Part shown: positions 45,701 through 54,469 of the stretch, piece by piece
How positions within the stretch are numbered: the stretch's first letter is position 1
Layout: each line of letters begins with the position of its first letter
From: Cyclobacteriaceae bacterium
GTDB taxonomy: Bacteria > Bacteroidota > Bacteroidia > Cytophagales > Cyclobacteriaceae
Reading direction: 5' to 3'
NCBI GenBank assembly: GCA_016787755.1
Contig: JAEUUA010000021.1
Coordinates: 1-64,000 of the forward strand
DNA: 64,000 nt
Notes under the pieces: generated by a model
Told to the model about the DNA's origin: nothing
Databases searched by the model: none
The model's input: the letters and a program-made list of their open reading frames with translations, nothing else
Translations under genes and position numbers: made by a program

Positions 45701-48041
45701 TTGTAAGGCCAAGTGTTGACGTGGTTATTCCGCTTAACGTAGCCGTTGAACCACTAATCTTTTCCCATAAGTAAGTTGCTATAGTACCATCCGGATCAAT
45801 TGCAGTTGAAGGAATGGTCGTGCTATTGGTAGGCAGAGTAAGTGTAAAGTCAGGGCCAATGTCAACCAAAGGAGATTGGTTCACAGCGGCAGGTTGTACG
45901 GTAACCATAATATTGTCGGCTCCCGTTGCTCCTAAATTATCAGTTACGGTGAGCCTAAACATGTAGGTTCCGGCAACCAGTGCCGAGGCTGTAAGCGTGT
46001 TCGTATTTTCATTAGTTAGAGAAGCCGTTGGACCACTAAACTTTGTCCAACTATAGGAAACGATGGTTCCATCCAAATCATTCCCAGAGCCAACAATAAC
46101 AACTGAATTTACAGGCAGCGTTATAGTCTTATCCAGTCCTGCGTTAGCAAATGGGGCTTTATTTACGGATGCTGTATTTACCGTCACAGTAACCTCATGT
46201 AAGCCGGTAGCCCCTAAATTATCGGTTACTATTAGCCTAAAAATGTAAGCTCCTTGAATAAGGTTATTAACGGTTAACGTTGGATTTGTTGCATTTGTAA
46301 GACTTGCAGTATTTGGCCCGCTAACTTGTGACCAGGCGTATGAAACAACTGAACCGTCTGCGTCTGTTCCAGATCCCGAAATTGTTGTGGAATTAGTAGG
46401 AAGTGTAAGGGTAATGGCACTTCCTGCATTGGCCACTGGGGGCTGATTTGATCCGACAACTGTAACAGTAGCCTGATCATTGGCAGTAGCTCCCAGATTA
46501 TCTGTTACCGTAAGTCTGAAAACATATGTTCCTGCAACTAAAGCAGATACTGAAACCGTGGCTGCGTTCGCGTTGGTTAACGTAGCCGTTGGGCCACTTA
46601 ATTTTTCCCAAAGATAGGCAGTAATAGAACCATCCGGATCACTACTCCCCGAGCCGGATAAGGTTGTTGAGTTGGTCGGTAAATTAATGGTTTTATCGGG
46701 CCCAGCATTGGCGATTGGTGCCTGGTTAGAGACAGCCGCGTTTACTAACACCGTTACGTTATCTGTTGCGGTGGCTCCATTGTTATCAGTTACTGTTAGA
46801 GAGAATACATAGGTTCCCTGAACCATTCCGCTCAAGCTAACGGTTGCATTGGTTTGTCCGGAAATAGAGACTGGAGGGCCGCTTACCTTTGACCAAAAAT
46901 AGGATACTATACTTCCATCAGGATCCGAACCGCTTCCAGTAAGGTTGAGCGAATTAGTGGGAAGGGTTATGGTTTTGTCAACCCCGGCATTCGCTGTGGG
47001 ATTTTGATTGGTACCAACAACGGTCACATTAACATCATCCGTTCCGGTTTGCCCTAAGCTGTTAGTTACTGTCAGTCTAAATGTATAGATACCCAGCACC
47101 ATTCCACTTAAAGAAACAGTGGTTGATGATGCATTGGCAATTGTTACTGCAGGGCCACTTAGTTTAGTCCATGAATAAGAGGTTATTGTTCCGGTGGATG
47201 TTGAAGCAGTTCCTGTTATATTAGTTGAATTTGTAGGAAGACTCAATGTGATATCGGGACCGGCACCTACAGAAATGCCACCTTTCGTAAACCCCATCAT
47301 CCATTGATAAACGTTTGGGGTATGAAGAGAATTGTCAGTTCTAAAGGCATAGTCCCAGGCGTTGTGAGCTACATTTGGATAAATTGTTAAAATCGGAGGT
47401 GGATTAATGGCAGGAGTACATGCATTGATAGCATTTACAAAGTTTACAGTTCTTGACATGGGAACAACTGTGTCTTTATCGCCATGGGAAGCCCAAATAG
47501 GAATGTTATTGGTTGCCAAAACGCATGCCTTTGACATGGCATTGTATCCACCACAAACGGGAACCAGTGCGGCTACTTTTTGAGGAAAGGTATAGCCATA
47601 TTCCCACGCTCCACCACCACCAAGGCTGAGACCACATACATAAATCCTAGCGGGATCGACCCTTAAATAGGTGCGAACATGTTCCACCACTTCGTCCATG
47701 TACCATGCTGGCCAATTTCCGTATGCAGTTTTGAGCTGCGGGGAAATCAATATAAATGGAAATTTATAACCGGCTTGAACATGCTTTGGCGGTCCATTTG
47801 CCCAAACTTTGCCAATTTCGGTGGTTCCATTGCCTCGTTCACCAATTCCATGAAAGAAAATAACAATTGGGTATTTATCTGAATTGGAGTTATAATCAGG
47901 AGGAAGATATTCTAAATAGCCGATCTGGCTAACGGGAGTTAATTTTGCGGTTTGATTTTGAGCCCAAAGTAATGAGCTGGCGCAAAATAGAATTAGCAAT
48001 GTAATAATAACATGCCGGTTAGGGAGCATTTTATCTTTCAT
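42798..48041 (-). CDS. Giant PKD-repeat esterase-like protein with type B T9SS domain
   Basis: 1,747 aa, signal peptide to about LLWAQ. N-terminal alpha/beta-hydrolase (~40-245): HGIGERGN, nucleophile Ser139 in CGLSLGGG, Asp190 in HGDKD, His226 in VAHNAW, so the triad is complete. About 15 tandem PKD/REJ-like repeats of ~88 aa follow (NAGxDKTITLPTNS...SGP...FRLTVTDNLG). The C-terminus (NMFSPDGRGEVKTETW, TEWDGTYNGKLLPSGVYFY) is a gliding-associated CHU_C type B T9SS domain, unlike the type A domains of the other two hydrolases. The PorP-SPOR gene 5 bp downstream is probably its dedicated export partner. Likely a long, stalk-like surface enzyme. Confidence 0.88.
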   Translation of the reverse strand: MKDKMLPNRHVIITLLILFCASSLLWAQNQTAKLTPVSQIGYLEYLPPDYNSNSDKYPIVIFFHGIGERGNGTTEIGKVWANGPPKHVQAGYKFPFILISPQLKTAYGNWPAWYMDEVVEHVRTYLRVDPARIYVCGLSLGGGGAWEYGYTFPQKVAALVPVCGGYNAMSKACVLATNNIPIWASHGDKDTVVPMSRTVNFVNAINACTPAINPPPILTIYPNVAHNAWDYAFRTDNSLHTPNVYQWMMGFTKGGISVGAGPDITLSLPTNSTNITGTASTSTGTITSYSWTKLSGPAVTIANASSTTVSLSGMVLGIYTFRLTVTNSLGQTGTDDVNVTVVGTNQNPTANAGVDKTITLPTNSLNLTGSGSDPDGSIVSYFWSKVSGPPVSISGQTNATVSLSGMVQGTYVFSLTVTDNNGATATDNVTVLVNAAVSNQAPIANAGPDKTINLPTNSTTLSGSGSSDPDGSITAYLWEKLSGPTATLTNANAATVSVSALVAGTYVFRLTVTDNLGATANDQATVTVVGSNQPPVANAGSAITLTLPTNSTTISGSGTDADGSVVSYAWSQVSGPNTASLTNATNPTLTVNNLIQGAYIFRLIVTDNLGATGLHEVTVTVNTASVNKAPFANAGLDKTITLPVNSVVIVGSGNDLDGTIVSYSWTKFSGPTASLTNENTNTLTASALVAGTYMFRLTVTDNLGATGADNIMVTVQPAAVNQSPLVDIGPDFTLTLPTNSTTIPSTAIDPDGTIATYLWEKISGSTATLSGITTSTLGLTNLVVGTYVFRLTVTDNLGANASDDVTVTVATGNQPPVVVASNDETITLPTSSTNLIAVASDPDGSIASYLWTNPSGPAAPTMGGATTASLSVSGLVVGTYIFRITVTDNNGATAFDEVNITVQSAANISPIASAGADKSITLPTNSTNFTGSGSDADGTIASYAWTQVNGTAVTLTNANTQTVSVTVVTNGSYTFRLTVTDNLGAKGFDDVVLLVNPAAANQPPVANAGPNRTITLPSNSLNLAGSGSDADGSITAYQWTKVSGPTATLTNATTPTLSLSNLVQGSYVFRLTVTDNGGLTNFANVNVSVLPASVNLQPAANAGSDMTLTLPINSATLFGNGSDPDGSIVSYSWSKVSGPAATLAGNSTQTLSLSGLVQGVYVFRLMVTDNGGATASDDATVTVNPVATNQAPIANAGADKVITLPTNSTNLVGSGSDADGSISTYGWIKVSGPTVTLGATNAPTLSLTNLVEGIYTFRLQVTDNNGATASDDVLVTVNPAALNQSPVVSAGSDKTIFLPTNSSQLSGSASDPDGTIASQIWTQVSGPSTATLTNASTTLLTTSNLVVGVYKFRFTATDDKSASAFAEVLVTVNAAAVNQPPAANAGSDQTIKLPANNITLAGLGIDPDGTIASYSWIKVSGPPATLTNANTATLSVSGMLEGSYLFRLTVTDNLGATGTDDVSVIVLAAATNTPPQVNAGPDVNVVLPANTATLIGTVTDDGTIATTVWTKVSGPPGFMAGSNSTTLSVSNLTAGTYVFRLTVTDGGGLTGTDDATVTVFPATVTNLPPSVDAGPDQLIQLPVNSIQISAIASDPDGIIASYKWTQSSGKAVTISPDNTNVLALTNLVPGTYSFIITVKDGDNLPASDEVTIVVREQDPIVKAFNMFSPDGRGEVKTETWHIVNADLITDCDVTVYNRQGIRVFESRGYSTEWDGTYNGKLLPSGVYFYLISCAGKATINGTVTLIR
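43080..47280 (-). repeat. Tandem PKD-domain coding repeats (~265 bp units, ~15 copies)
   Basis: In-frame repeats recognised by recurring codons for NAG.DKTITLPTNS and VTDN.GA. Units differ at many silent positions, so the array is older and more diverged than the first MBG units at the left end of the window. The opposite strand shows several spurious ORFs here with the same periodicity. Confidence 0.85.
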
Positions 48042-48488
48042 GGTTCAAATAAGATTTTAAGTTCGCAGTGCATAGCAAACTTTTTGTCTCTCCTTGTTAT
48101 GATACAAACGTTAAATCTAATATTTTGCGATTAGGTAAGCAATTTCAATTAGCCGATTACCACAAAATTAAGGTATTTGGTATACAAGCATCGAATGAAA
48201 TCTATTGATTCCTGCTAAGAATTGTGACATTACAACCTCTGAGGCAGATAAATAAGAGAATCTAGACAATTCAAGTCTTTTTATGATTAAAGACTTTTTT
48301 TCGTTGAAATTTTTTAACTGACTTAGGTAAAACTGATTTTATGAATGTCAAGTTGAGTGAGTCGAAGCCAATTTTATCTGGATTTGTCGATTTCGAGGTA
48401 TGACTGAGAGTAGCCACTTTCGGCAAGCGTTGGCTCAATCTGATAGAAATAGGAGATTTCCGTAACATCAGAAATAAAAAAAGAAAAT
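48042..48488. other. 447-bp intergenic region
   Basis: The region upstream of the minus-strand giant PKD gene. A 65-codon ORF (48271-48468, minus) has no recognisable domain, signal or coupling and is judged spurious. A TAATTTTG (minus strand, 48170-48163) matches the Bacteroidota -7 consensus TAnnTTTG, but no TTTG element at 17-23 bp upstream was found, so a promoter is only weakly suggested. No clear terminator or repeat. Confidence 0.5.
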
Positions 48489-49400
48489 TTATTTCTTTAG
48501 GCCTGAGATGTCAATTTTATAAAGATGGCCACCCAATATTTCAAATTCGAGTTCATCCACTATATAAAGTGTTTCATTTCCGCTAAATGAGATTCCGGCT
48601 TTATGAGTAAAATCAGGCAGGGTGATTTCCGTAACTTTTCCTGTCGAAAACTTATCGCCCTCGAAATCACTGATTAGCCAAATCTTTTCATGTCCCTGAA
48701 GCGCTAATGTATTCTGATCAGGGCTTAAGTCAGCCCCGGTAACCCAATATTCCATCATGGGGCCTGTGCCAACAAAAATGCTATCCATCAATTGCGCCTG
48801 GTAGTTGCCTGGGGTTTGTGGGAGCTGATACACGCGAGTATAACCTGTAAAAGGGTTAGTTCTGTTTTTAGTAAAAATGTATAAAGAGCCCTTAAATGCA
48901 ATGAGGGCATCCGCATCATAATTTCTTTGTGAAGGCGGTGCCGGAAAAATTTTCTGGTCACCATACCGATAATTTATTGTTTCCCCTAAAGTTACTTGTG
49001 AGTTAATGGTATCCGGTGATCCAATTTTATAAATCGTGAGATCCGTACGATCGTTGGTATTATTGCCAAAACTTCCTATGTAAACATTATTGTCTTCATC
49101 ATACGCCAAGTCTTCCCAGCCCTTGTTTTTATGATTGATGTAAACTGTTTTTATTATTTTACCTGTTGAATCAAAACAATACAGAAATGAGTATCGATCA
49201 TCATTATGACTCCAGAAATTCTTATTTCTATCAATATAAAGTCCAGAAGCCTCTTTAAGGATTTTCGGAAGTGCTGCAACTATTTGAACCTTATCTTTTC
49301 CAATCGAAATTTTTTTTATTTCAGGAGATACGACTTGAGAAAAGCCTTGTGTGGATAATACTAATAATGGTAAATAAAGAAGATATTTTGCGCTAGTCAT
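48489..49400 (-). CDS. Secreted beta-propeller-like protein at the end of the glycan operon
   Basis: 303 aa from ATG at 49400 (MTSAKYLLYLPLLVL). A longer frame from 49457 would only add codons overlapping the methyltransferase and precede the signal peptide. Signal peptide to about GFSQ. The mature protein has repeating short strands with aromatic/Gly turns (LYIDRNKNFW, YIGSFGNNTND, LYIFTKNRT, WVTGADLSPDQNTLALQG, LYIVDELEF), consistent with a 5-6-bladed propeller, as in NHL or SdiA-regulated-like proteins. The start overlaps the upstream methyltransferase stop by 8 bp. Function unknown. Confidence 0.72.
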   Translation of the reverse strand: MTSAKYLLYLPLLVLSTQGFSQVVSPEIKKISIGKDKVQIVAALPKILKEASGLYIDRNKNFWSHNDDRYSFLYCFDSTGKIIKTVYINHKNKGWEDLAYDEDNNVYIGSFGNNTNDRTDLTIYKIGSPDTINSQVTLGETINYRYGDQKIFPAPPSQRNYDADALIAFKGSLYIFTKNRTNPFTGYTRVYQLPQTPGNYQAQLMDSIFVGTGPMMEYWVTGADLSPDQNTLALQGHEKIWLISDFEGDKFSTGKVTEITLPDFTHKAGISFSGNETLYIVDELEFEILGGHLYKIDISGLKK

Positions 49401-50160
49401 GTTGCTTTGTCGAAACTGTAAAAAATCCACCGGTTGCCCATCTCGGAAGAAAATCAACTATCCAACAATCCATACGTTGCAAGATAGTAATCCGGTTGGC
49501 GAAAAAAGAAAAGGGAAACACGTCATCTATAAAGTTGGCTTTCCCAAATTGAATTATAGTAAACCGATGAGTCGACAGTAATGCTTTCAACTGAGAATAA
49601 CTGAAAAACTGAATGTGATCAAGATTATCTGCACTTGATTGGGTTGTTTTTCCGCTGTATCCAAAAAGTCTTTTTATTCCCTTAACTAATTTTGTGACAA
49701 CATTATTTTTTCGTTCTAGATAAAGCATTGGCTTAGTAACAAATTGTTCCCTCGGTCCTTTGCCATTTGGTACTGTAGCAATCAAGATGCCATCCTTATT
49801 AAGAATGGTATATATTTTTTTTAACAACTCGCCCGGATCTTCAAGATGCTCCAGCACCTCACTACAAATTATGGCATCAAATGATTGACCTTCTTTAGAT
49901 AAAGCCTCAGCGCTTTTTTGTTGAAAGGAGACATTGGGTTGGCTGTTTTGCTGAATGGCTGTTTTAATAGTTTTATCACTGACGTCAATGCCCAACACCT
50001 GAAACCCAAGCGATCCCAGGTGCATACTGATCACTCCATTTCCACAACCGATATCAAGAATTTTTGCGCCTGCTGTTAGCCGCAAAGAAATATTCTTAAG
50101 AATAAATTGTAATCTTTTTTGATCGGCAATTCGAGTATAAACGGGCAAGGGACTTGTCAT
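49393..50160 (-). CDS. Class I SAM-dependent methyltransferase
   Basis: 255 aa; motif I ILDIGCGNGVISMHL, acidic loop GIDVS, motif IV-like AIICSEVLEHLEDP and post-motif LIATVPNG fit UbiG-like methyltransferases. In a glycan operon such enzymes often methylate a sugar hydroxyl or cap a chain. It overlaps the upstream GT4 gene by 4 bp and the downstream propeller gene by 8 bp. Substrate not predictable. Confidence 0.88.
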   Translation of the reverse strand: MTSPLPVYTRIADQKRLQFILKNISLRLTAGAKILDIGCGNGVISMHLGSLGFQVLGIDVSDKTIKTAIQQNSQPNVSFQQKSAEALSKEGQSFDAIICSEVLEHLEDPGELLKKIYTILNKDGILIATVPNGKGPREQFVTKPMLYLERKNNVVTKLVKGIKRLFGYSGKTTQSSADNLDHIQFFSYSQLKALLSTHRFTIIQFGKANFIDDVFPFSFFANRITILQRMDCWIVDFLPRWATGGFFTVSTKQHD

Positions 50161-51293
50161 TTTAAATTATCTGTTAGTAAATCGCTATAGATTTTTTCGG
50201 TACGCTTGGAAACTTGTTGTGCGCTGAATTCGCTTGTGATTGTTTGGTATGCATTTTCCTCTAGTTTTTTTTTAAAATCAGAATTTGAATTCAGCAAACT
50301 TAATTTATTCATAACGTCATTGGTATTTTTTTTTGCAATAAGCAGACCATTTTTTGAGTTCTCTAAAATTTCAAGTGTTCCATCAACACCGGTTGCTACA
50401 ACGGCCTTACTCATTGCCATCGCCTCTAATAAACCAATGGAGAATCCCTCCCAAAGAGAGGGAAGGCAAAATACATCAATACTTTTGAGAATAGCAGGGA
50501 TATCTTTTCGAAATGGCTGAAATGTAACGCGATCATTTATTTGAAGCTTACTAACCAGATTAATGCAATCTGTCTTTAAATCTCCATCACCAACAAGCAA
50601 CAGATGGGCTGTTGATGTTACTTTTAAAAAGTCTGAGAATGCATGAATGAGGGTAATAGGATCTTTTTGAATGGTAAGTCTGGCAATAAAGCCAATCAAA
50701 AAGGCATCTTCAGGAATTCCTAATTCTGTACGAATTGAAGGGTAGGATTTGTTCTTGTCAAAAACTTTAAGGTTGACACCATTGTGGATTACTTCAGATT
50801 TAAATTTTTTAATATGCTCTTTGCCTGTTTTTTGATTATTGAAAGAGACATTAATTATTCTATTGGCGCGTTTAGCAAAGAGGCGTTCCGATTGAATAGC
50901 AAGAAATTTTCGATGCCAGGATTGATTTGAATTGAAAGACCAGCCATGAACGGTGTACACGATAGGTATTCTACTTCTTAGGGAAGGCAGGTACAAATTA
51001 GAAAATGCTCGCGTACCGTGAATATGAATTAGATCAGGGTTTACTGAATCTAACAGTGAGCCAACTTTGGATCGTACCTTCATGTCAAAAGGTTTTTCAG
51101 AAGGAATCACAAATGCAGCTACGTTCTTCTCTTGAAAATGTTTGATCATGGCTCCATCCGAAAACGATAAAATGATGGGTTCAAATTTTTCTTTGTCTAG
51201 GAATTCGACAAGATCAATAAGATGACTCTCACCACCGCCAACTGTACCTTGTCGAATACAAAACAGAATTTTATAGCGAACAGGGTTATTCAT
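50157..51293 (-). CDS. Glycosyltransferase family 4 enzyme
   Basis: 378 aa GT-B enzyme. N-terminal FCIRQGTVGGGESHLIDLV with the glycine-rich acceptor loop, HIHGTRAFSN, and VYTVHGWSF. C-terminal domain: LLVGDGDLK and EGFSIGLLEAMAMSKAVVAT with the E-x7-E retaining motif. Donor and acceptor unknown. Two bases separate it from the GT2 gene upstream; four bases overlap with the methyltransferase downstream. Confidence 0.92.
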   Translation of the reverse strand: MNNPVRYKILFCIRQGTVGGGESHLIDLVEFLDKEKFEPIILSFSDGAMIKHFQEKNVAAFVIPSEKPFDMKVRSKVGSLLDSVNPDLIHIHGTRAFSNLYLPSLRSRIPIVYTVHGWSFNSNQSWHRKFLAIQSERLFAKRANRIINVSFNNQKTGKEHIKKFKSEVIHNGVNLKVFDKNKSYPSIRTELGIPEDAFLIGFIARLTIQKDPITLIHAFSDFLKVTSTAHLLLVGDGDLKTDCINLVSKLQINDRVTFQPFRKDIPAILKSIDVFCLPSLWEGFSIGLLEAMAMSKAVVATGVDGTLEILENSKNGLLIAKKNTNDVMNKLSLLNSNSDFKKKLEENAYQTITSEFSAQQVSKRTEKIYSDLLTDNLK

Positions 51294-51295
51294 TA

Positions 51296-52204
51296 TTAAT
51301 TATACACTAAATTTTTATTGGCAGTTAAATGCCAGCTAATCCCTTTGGTAAAAGCCTTAAGATGGTTGATTTTTCCTCTAACTAAAAATGAAAGTATGTT
51401 TTTGGGGATTGTAAAAAGAGTAAAAAAAATCAGAAATATGAAGAACTGACTGGTTGTTGCATTACGTCTCATAAACAGAAGTCTGTTTCGGGTTAGGTAA
51501 TAGGTCTTTAAGAGACTTTCCTTTCCTGTTGTCATTGATTCTTTGTGATAAATTAATGCGTTAGGTTGGTAATATATTTTTAATCCTTTCCTCTTAATTT
51601 GCTCGCACCAATCAAACTCTTCATAATATAGAAAGTAGCATTCAGGTAGTGGCCCAACCTTATTTATTACCTGCCTGGCAACCAACATCGCTCCACCATG
51701 GGCATAATTGGTTTCCTTTGGTTCATTATGTTGACCTAAATCTTTTTCTTTATTGCCTACCATTTTATTGCGGGCGGTAAGAAAATTCATTTTGTGATAA
51801 CCTGCATATTCAATGATGCCAGGATGGAAGAAATAATGAAATTTTGGACATACAATGCCTACGTTTTTTAGGTTTTGAGTCGTTTCCATTAGAGTCTCAA
51901 TTATATTGGCAGTGAGTTCAGTGTCATTATTAACAAAGAAAAGAAAATCACCTTTAGCATTTTTAATACCTAGATTGTTGCCTCCTGCAAAACCCAAATT
52001 CTCTTTACTCATGATTACTTTTGCTTGGGGGTAAATTTCCAGAAGGTCAGAGGTAGGGTTAACAGATGAGGCATTATCAACAATTATAACTTCGAAATTT
52101 GGATACGTCAGGGACTTAAGGGACTTCAAAAAAGCTGAAGTAACTTCTAAGCCATTATAATTGACTGTTATTATTGAAACAAGGGGATTCTCAACAGACG
52201 TCAT
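51296..52204 (-). CDS. Glycosyltransferase family 2 (rhamnosyltransferase-like)
   Basis: 302 aa; VSIITVNYNGLEVT, VDNASS, the acidic FVNNDTEL at the nucleotide-sugar metal site, GGAMLVAR and YYEEFDWCEQIKRKG. These match the WcaA/rhamnosyltransferase type of GT2. A C-terminal hydrophobic segment (FFIFLIFFTLFTIPKNILSF) suggests membrane attachment. It overlaps the processive-type GT2 upstream by 4 bp. Confidence 0.9.
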   Translation of the reverse strand: MTSVENPLVSIITVNYNGLEVTSAFLKSLKSLTYPNFEVIIVDNASSVNPTSDLLEIYPQAKVIMSKENLGFAGGNNLGIKNAKGDFLFFVNNDTELTANIIETLMETTQNLKNVGIVCPKFHYFFHPGIIEYAGYHKMNFLTARNKMVGNKEKDLGQHNEPKETNYAHGGAMLVARQVINKVGPLPECYFLYYEEFDWCEQIKRKGLKIYYQPNALIYHKESMTTGKESLLKTYYLTRNRLLFMRRNATTSQFFIFLIFFTLFTIPKNILSFLVRGKINHLKAFTKGISWHLTANKNLVYN

Positions 52205-53373
52205 TTACTTTTGAAAACACTATCGATATCAACTTTGGTGTGAGTTGTATGGATAAAGGTTCGAGCACCCTTCAATTTAAAAAGGGCAGAAAACATTTTT
52301 GTAAAAGCTTTAGGAATGGAGAATATCGCGATTAAAAGATTCTTGTTGTATAATTGAACCGGTATGGAAATGGCTAATGCTGTGCAGAAAATTAAAAAAA
52401 GACCACTCCAGTAGATGAACAGATTTGTTTGAAGAATAGCGGTTGTGATGCTGATTAAAAAAAGTAGTACAAGTGTCATTATTCGGGGTGGAAATAAATT
52501 ATTTAAAACGGAAAAGTTATAAAAATTAAAATTTCCTTTAGCCAACATGACATGTCCAGGAATAAAATTATGAATGAGGGTTTCTGCTTGTGCAAACAAC
52601 CATCTTCTTCGTTGATTTTGAAATGAGGATGAGTTGTCTATTTTCTCATCATATACTAAAACGCCATCGAGGTAAGTTATTTTGTGTCCTCGTTTCGCAA
52701 GTTCAAATTGTAACTCTCGGTCTTCATAAACTGATTCTATTTTAGGTAAAATGTCCTTTAGGAGAGCAAAATCAAATGCCATGCCTGATCCAATGAGGCT
52801 TGAAGATAAGCCTAGCGCATTGGGTCCCTTTCTAAATATATGATTGTTTATCGCTTCGCTGCAGGCATCCAAAATTGCAAAGGAGGTATTAGTATTTTTT
52901 GCAACTCGTTGTGCTTGCACAACTCTAATTCCAGAATTAATGGCATCATTAATTCTTACCAAAAAATCGGGTTGTGTGATATTATCCGCATCTAGGATTA
53001 CAGCAATATCGTATGGTTCCGCCAAGGTTTCAAGAGCGTAATTAAGAGATTTAGCCTTTGAACTTTTCTCAAATTTCACAGGCATCAGTGTAATGGGTAA
53101 ATGAGATAGTTTTTGGAGGGTATCCGGTTTGAAGGAATCCGCAATAACAATTATGTCAAATAAATCTTGAGGATATTGAAGTTGTGAAAGTTGTTCGGCA
53201 ACAAAACAAATAACTCCGTCTTCTTTATACCCTGGAACAAATACTGCTATTTTTTTAAATGCTGACTTTGTATAAATCTTCCGCTTATAGGTACAGCCAG
53301 CAATAGCAAGGATCAGAACATATAAAACAGAACCAAAAAAATAATAGAAAACAAACGTTTCAAAAACTACCAT
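52201..53373 (-). CDS. Membrane GT2 glycosyltransferase (cellulose-synthase/hyaluronan-synthase-like)
   Basis: 390 aa; an N-terminal membrane helix, the GT2 domain with VFVPGYKEDG, AVILDADN (DxD), YEDRELQFELAKRG and the QRRRW motif of processive enzymes, then two to three C-terminal membrane helices (LVLLFLISITTAIL, IYWSGLFLIFCTALAI). It could polymerise or add a sugar at the inner membrane. Seven bases separate it from the sugar transferase upstream. Confidence 0.9.
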   Translation of the reverse strand: MVVFETFVFYYFFGSVLYVLILAIAGCTYKRKIYTKSAFKKIAVFVPGYKEDGVICFVAEQLSQLQYPQDLFDIIVIADSFKPDTLQKLSHLPITLMPVKFEKSSKAKSLNYALETLAEPYDIAVILDADNITQPDFLVRINDAINSGIRVVQAQRVAKNTNTSFAILDACSEAINNHIFRKGPNALGLSSSLIGSGMAFDFALLKDILPKIESVYEDRELQFELAKRGHKITYLDGVLVYDEKIDNSSSFQNQRRRWLFAQAETLIHNFIPGHVMLAKGNFNFYNFSVLNNLFPPRIMTLVLLFLISITTAILQTNLFIYWSGLFLIFCTALAISIPVQLYNKNLLIAIFSIPKAFTKMFSALFKLKGARTFIHTTHTKVDIDSVFKSK

Positions 53374-53380
53374 AATAACC

Positions 53381-54469
53381 TCAAACCTTCTCTTTCTGAA
53401 ACAACGCAGGAAAAGTTGAAAAAATAATTTTCATATCCATCGAGAAAGAATTTTTCATGGCGTACTGCACATCCAGGTGGATCCGTTCTTCCAAAGACAT
53501 TTCAGAATTACCCCGTTTTGTTACTTGCCAAAGACCGGTAATACCAGCTGGAGCCAAAAATCGCCAGGCAATTTGATCTTTCGTTAATCGCTCGGCTTCA
53601 TAAAGTGGTAGCGGCCTATTGCCTACAATGGACATATCTCCTTTTAGTACATTCAAAAGTTGAGGCAACTCATCTAAACTTGTATTTCTGAGAAATTGAC
53701 CAAAAGGACTTACCCGGGGATCATTCTTGATTTTAAAAAATACAGACTCACCGCTTTCATTGTATTGATTCAGGTGAGATAGGCTTTTTAACTCTGTATC
53801 AGCACCCGTTCTCATGGAACGGAATTTATAAAAGTTAAAAATTTTATAGCCGGAACCTGCCCTTTTCGAAATATAAAGAATGGGTCCTCTTGATTCTAGT
53901 TTTATAATCAGTGCGATAAGTATTAAAATTGGGAACAATACGATGATAGCAACACAAGAAATAATGATGTCTGAAGCCCTTTTTAATCGCCATATTTTAA
54001 TGGACTGCATAGGTTGAATCTTGGTTGTTTCGTAGGGTTTATCTTGTCTTTTTGTTTTGTATGAGTTTATCTTTTTTATAAACATTATCCGCTTTAGCAT
54101 AGCGCTGTTAAAGGATCCAAATAAGTAGTCATCAACCTTTAAGGTTAATGCTTTTTCCTTATTAGAAATTTCAAATTTATCTGAGTATAAGATGAAGGGG
54201 ATTTCAAACTTCTTTAGCAGTGCTGCAAGCTTCTTCAACGGCTCTTGATTGATATCGGATTCAATAAAGACGGCATCGGCATTAAAGTTCCCGTCAAGAA
54301 TTGAATGCGAAATGTCTTCAACAGACATAAAAGAGAAGTGCCAGTTTTCCTGTGTGTATTCGAACTGACGACCTTTGTCAGCTATTTTTATAAATACAAT
54401 GTGTGTGGTAACGCCCGGTAGCGTTGCTTTTTGAAAGTTTTTCACAGGAGTATCAAGTTCTATTCTCAT
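53381..54469 (-). CDS. Bacterial sugar transferase with N-terminal pseudo-receiver domain
   Basis: 362 aa. C-terminal half (~160-362): LKRASDIIIS, one membrane re-entrant helix (~168-192), then FYKFRSMRTGAD, DELPQLLNVLKGDMS and GNRPLPLYEAE, the catalytic phosphoglycosyl-transferase core that starts glycan assembly on undecaprenyl phosphate. Instead of the usual four-helix membrane N-terminus, residues ~20-135 alternate strands and helices like a receiver domain (THIVFIKI, ADAVFIESD, IPFILYSDKF, DDYLFGSF), with the conserved Lys region changed and no clear acidic pocket. It overlaps the response regulator by 4 bp. Confidence 0.87.
   Translation of the reverse strand: MRIELDTPVKNFQKATLPGVTTHIVFIKIADKGRQFEYTQENWHFSFMSVEDISHSILDGNFNADAVFIESDINQEPLKKLAALLKKFEIPFILYSDKFEISNKEKALTLKVDDYLFGSFNSAMLKRIMFIKKINSYKTKRQDKPYETTKIQPMQSIKIWRLKRASDIIISCVAIIVLFPILILIALIIKLESRGPILYISKRAGSGYKIFNFYKFRSMRTGADTELKSLSHLNQYNESGESVFFKIKNDPRVSPFGQFLRNTSLDELPQLLNVLKGDMSIVGNRPLPLYEAERLTKDQIAWRFLAPAGITGLWQVTKRGNSEMSLEERIHLDVQYAMKNSFSMDMKIIFSTFPALFQKEKV

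Noticed and set aside
43348..46248. Several plus-strand ORFs of 60-120 codons opposite the PKD-repeat gene
   Set aside because: They recur with the PKD repeat period and have low-complexity Val/Pro/Ser composition; they are antisense shadows of the repeat codons.
48271..48468. 65-codon minus-strand ORF in the intergenic region
   Set aside because: Basic, low-complexity product with no membrane helix or family match and no close neighbour; likely chance.
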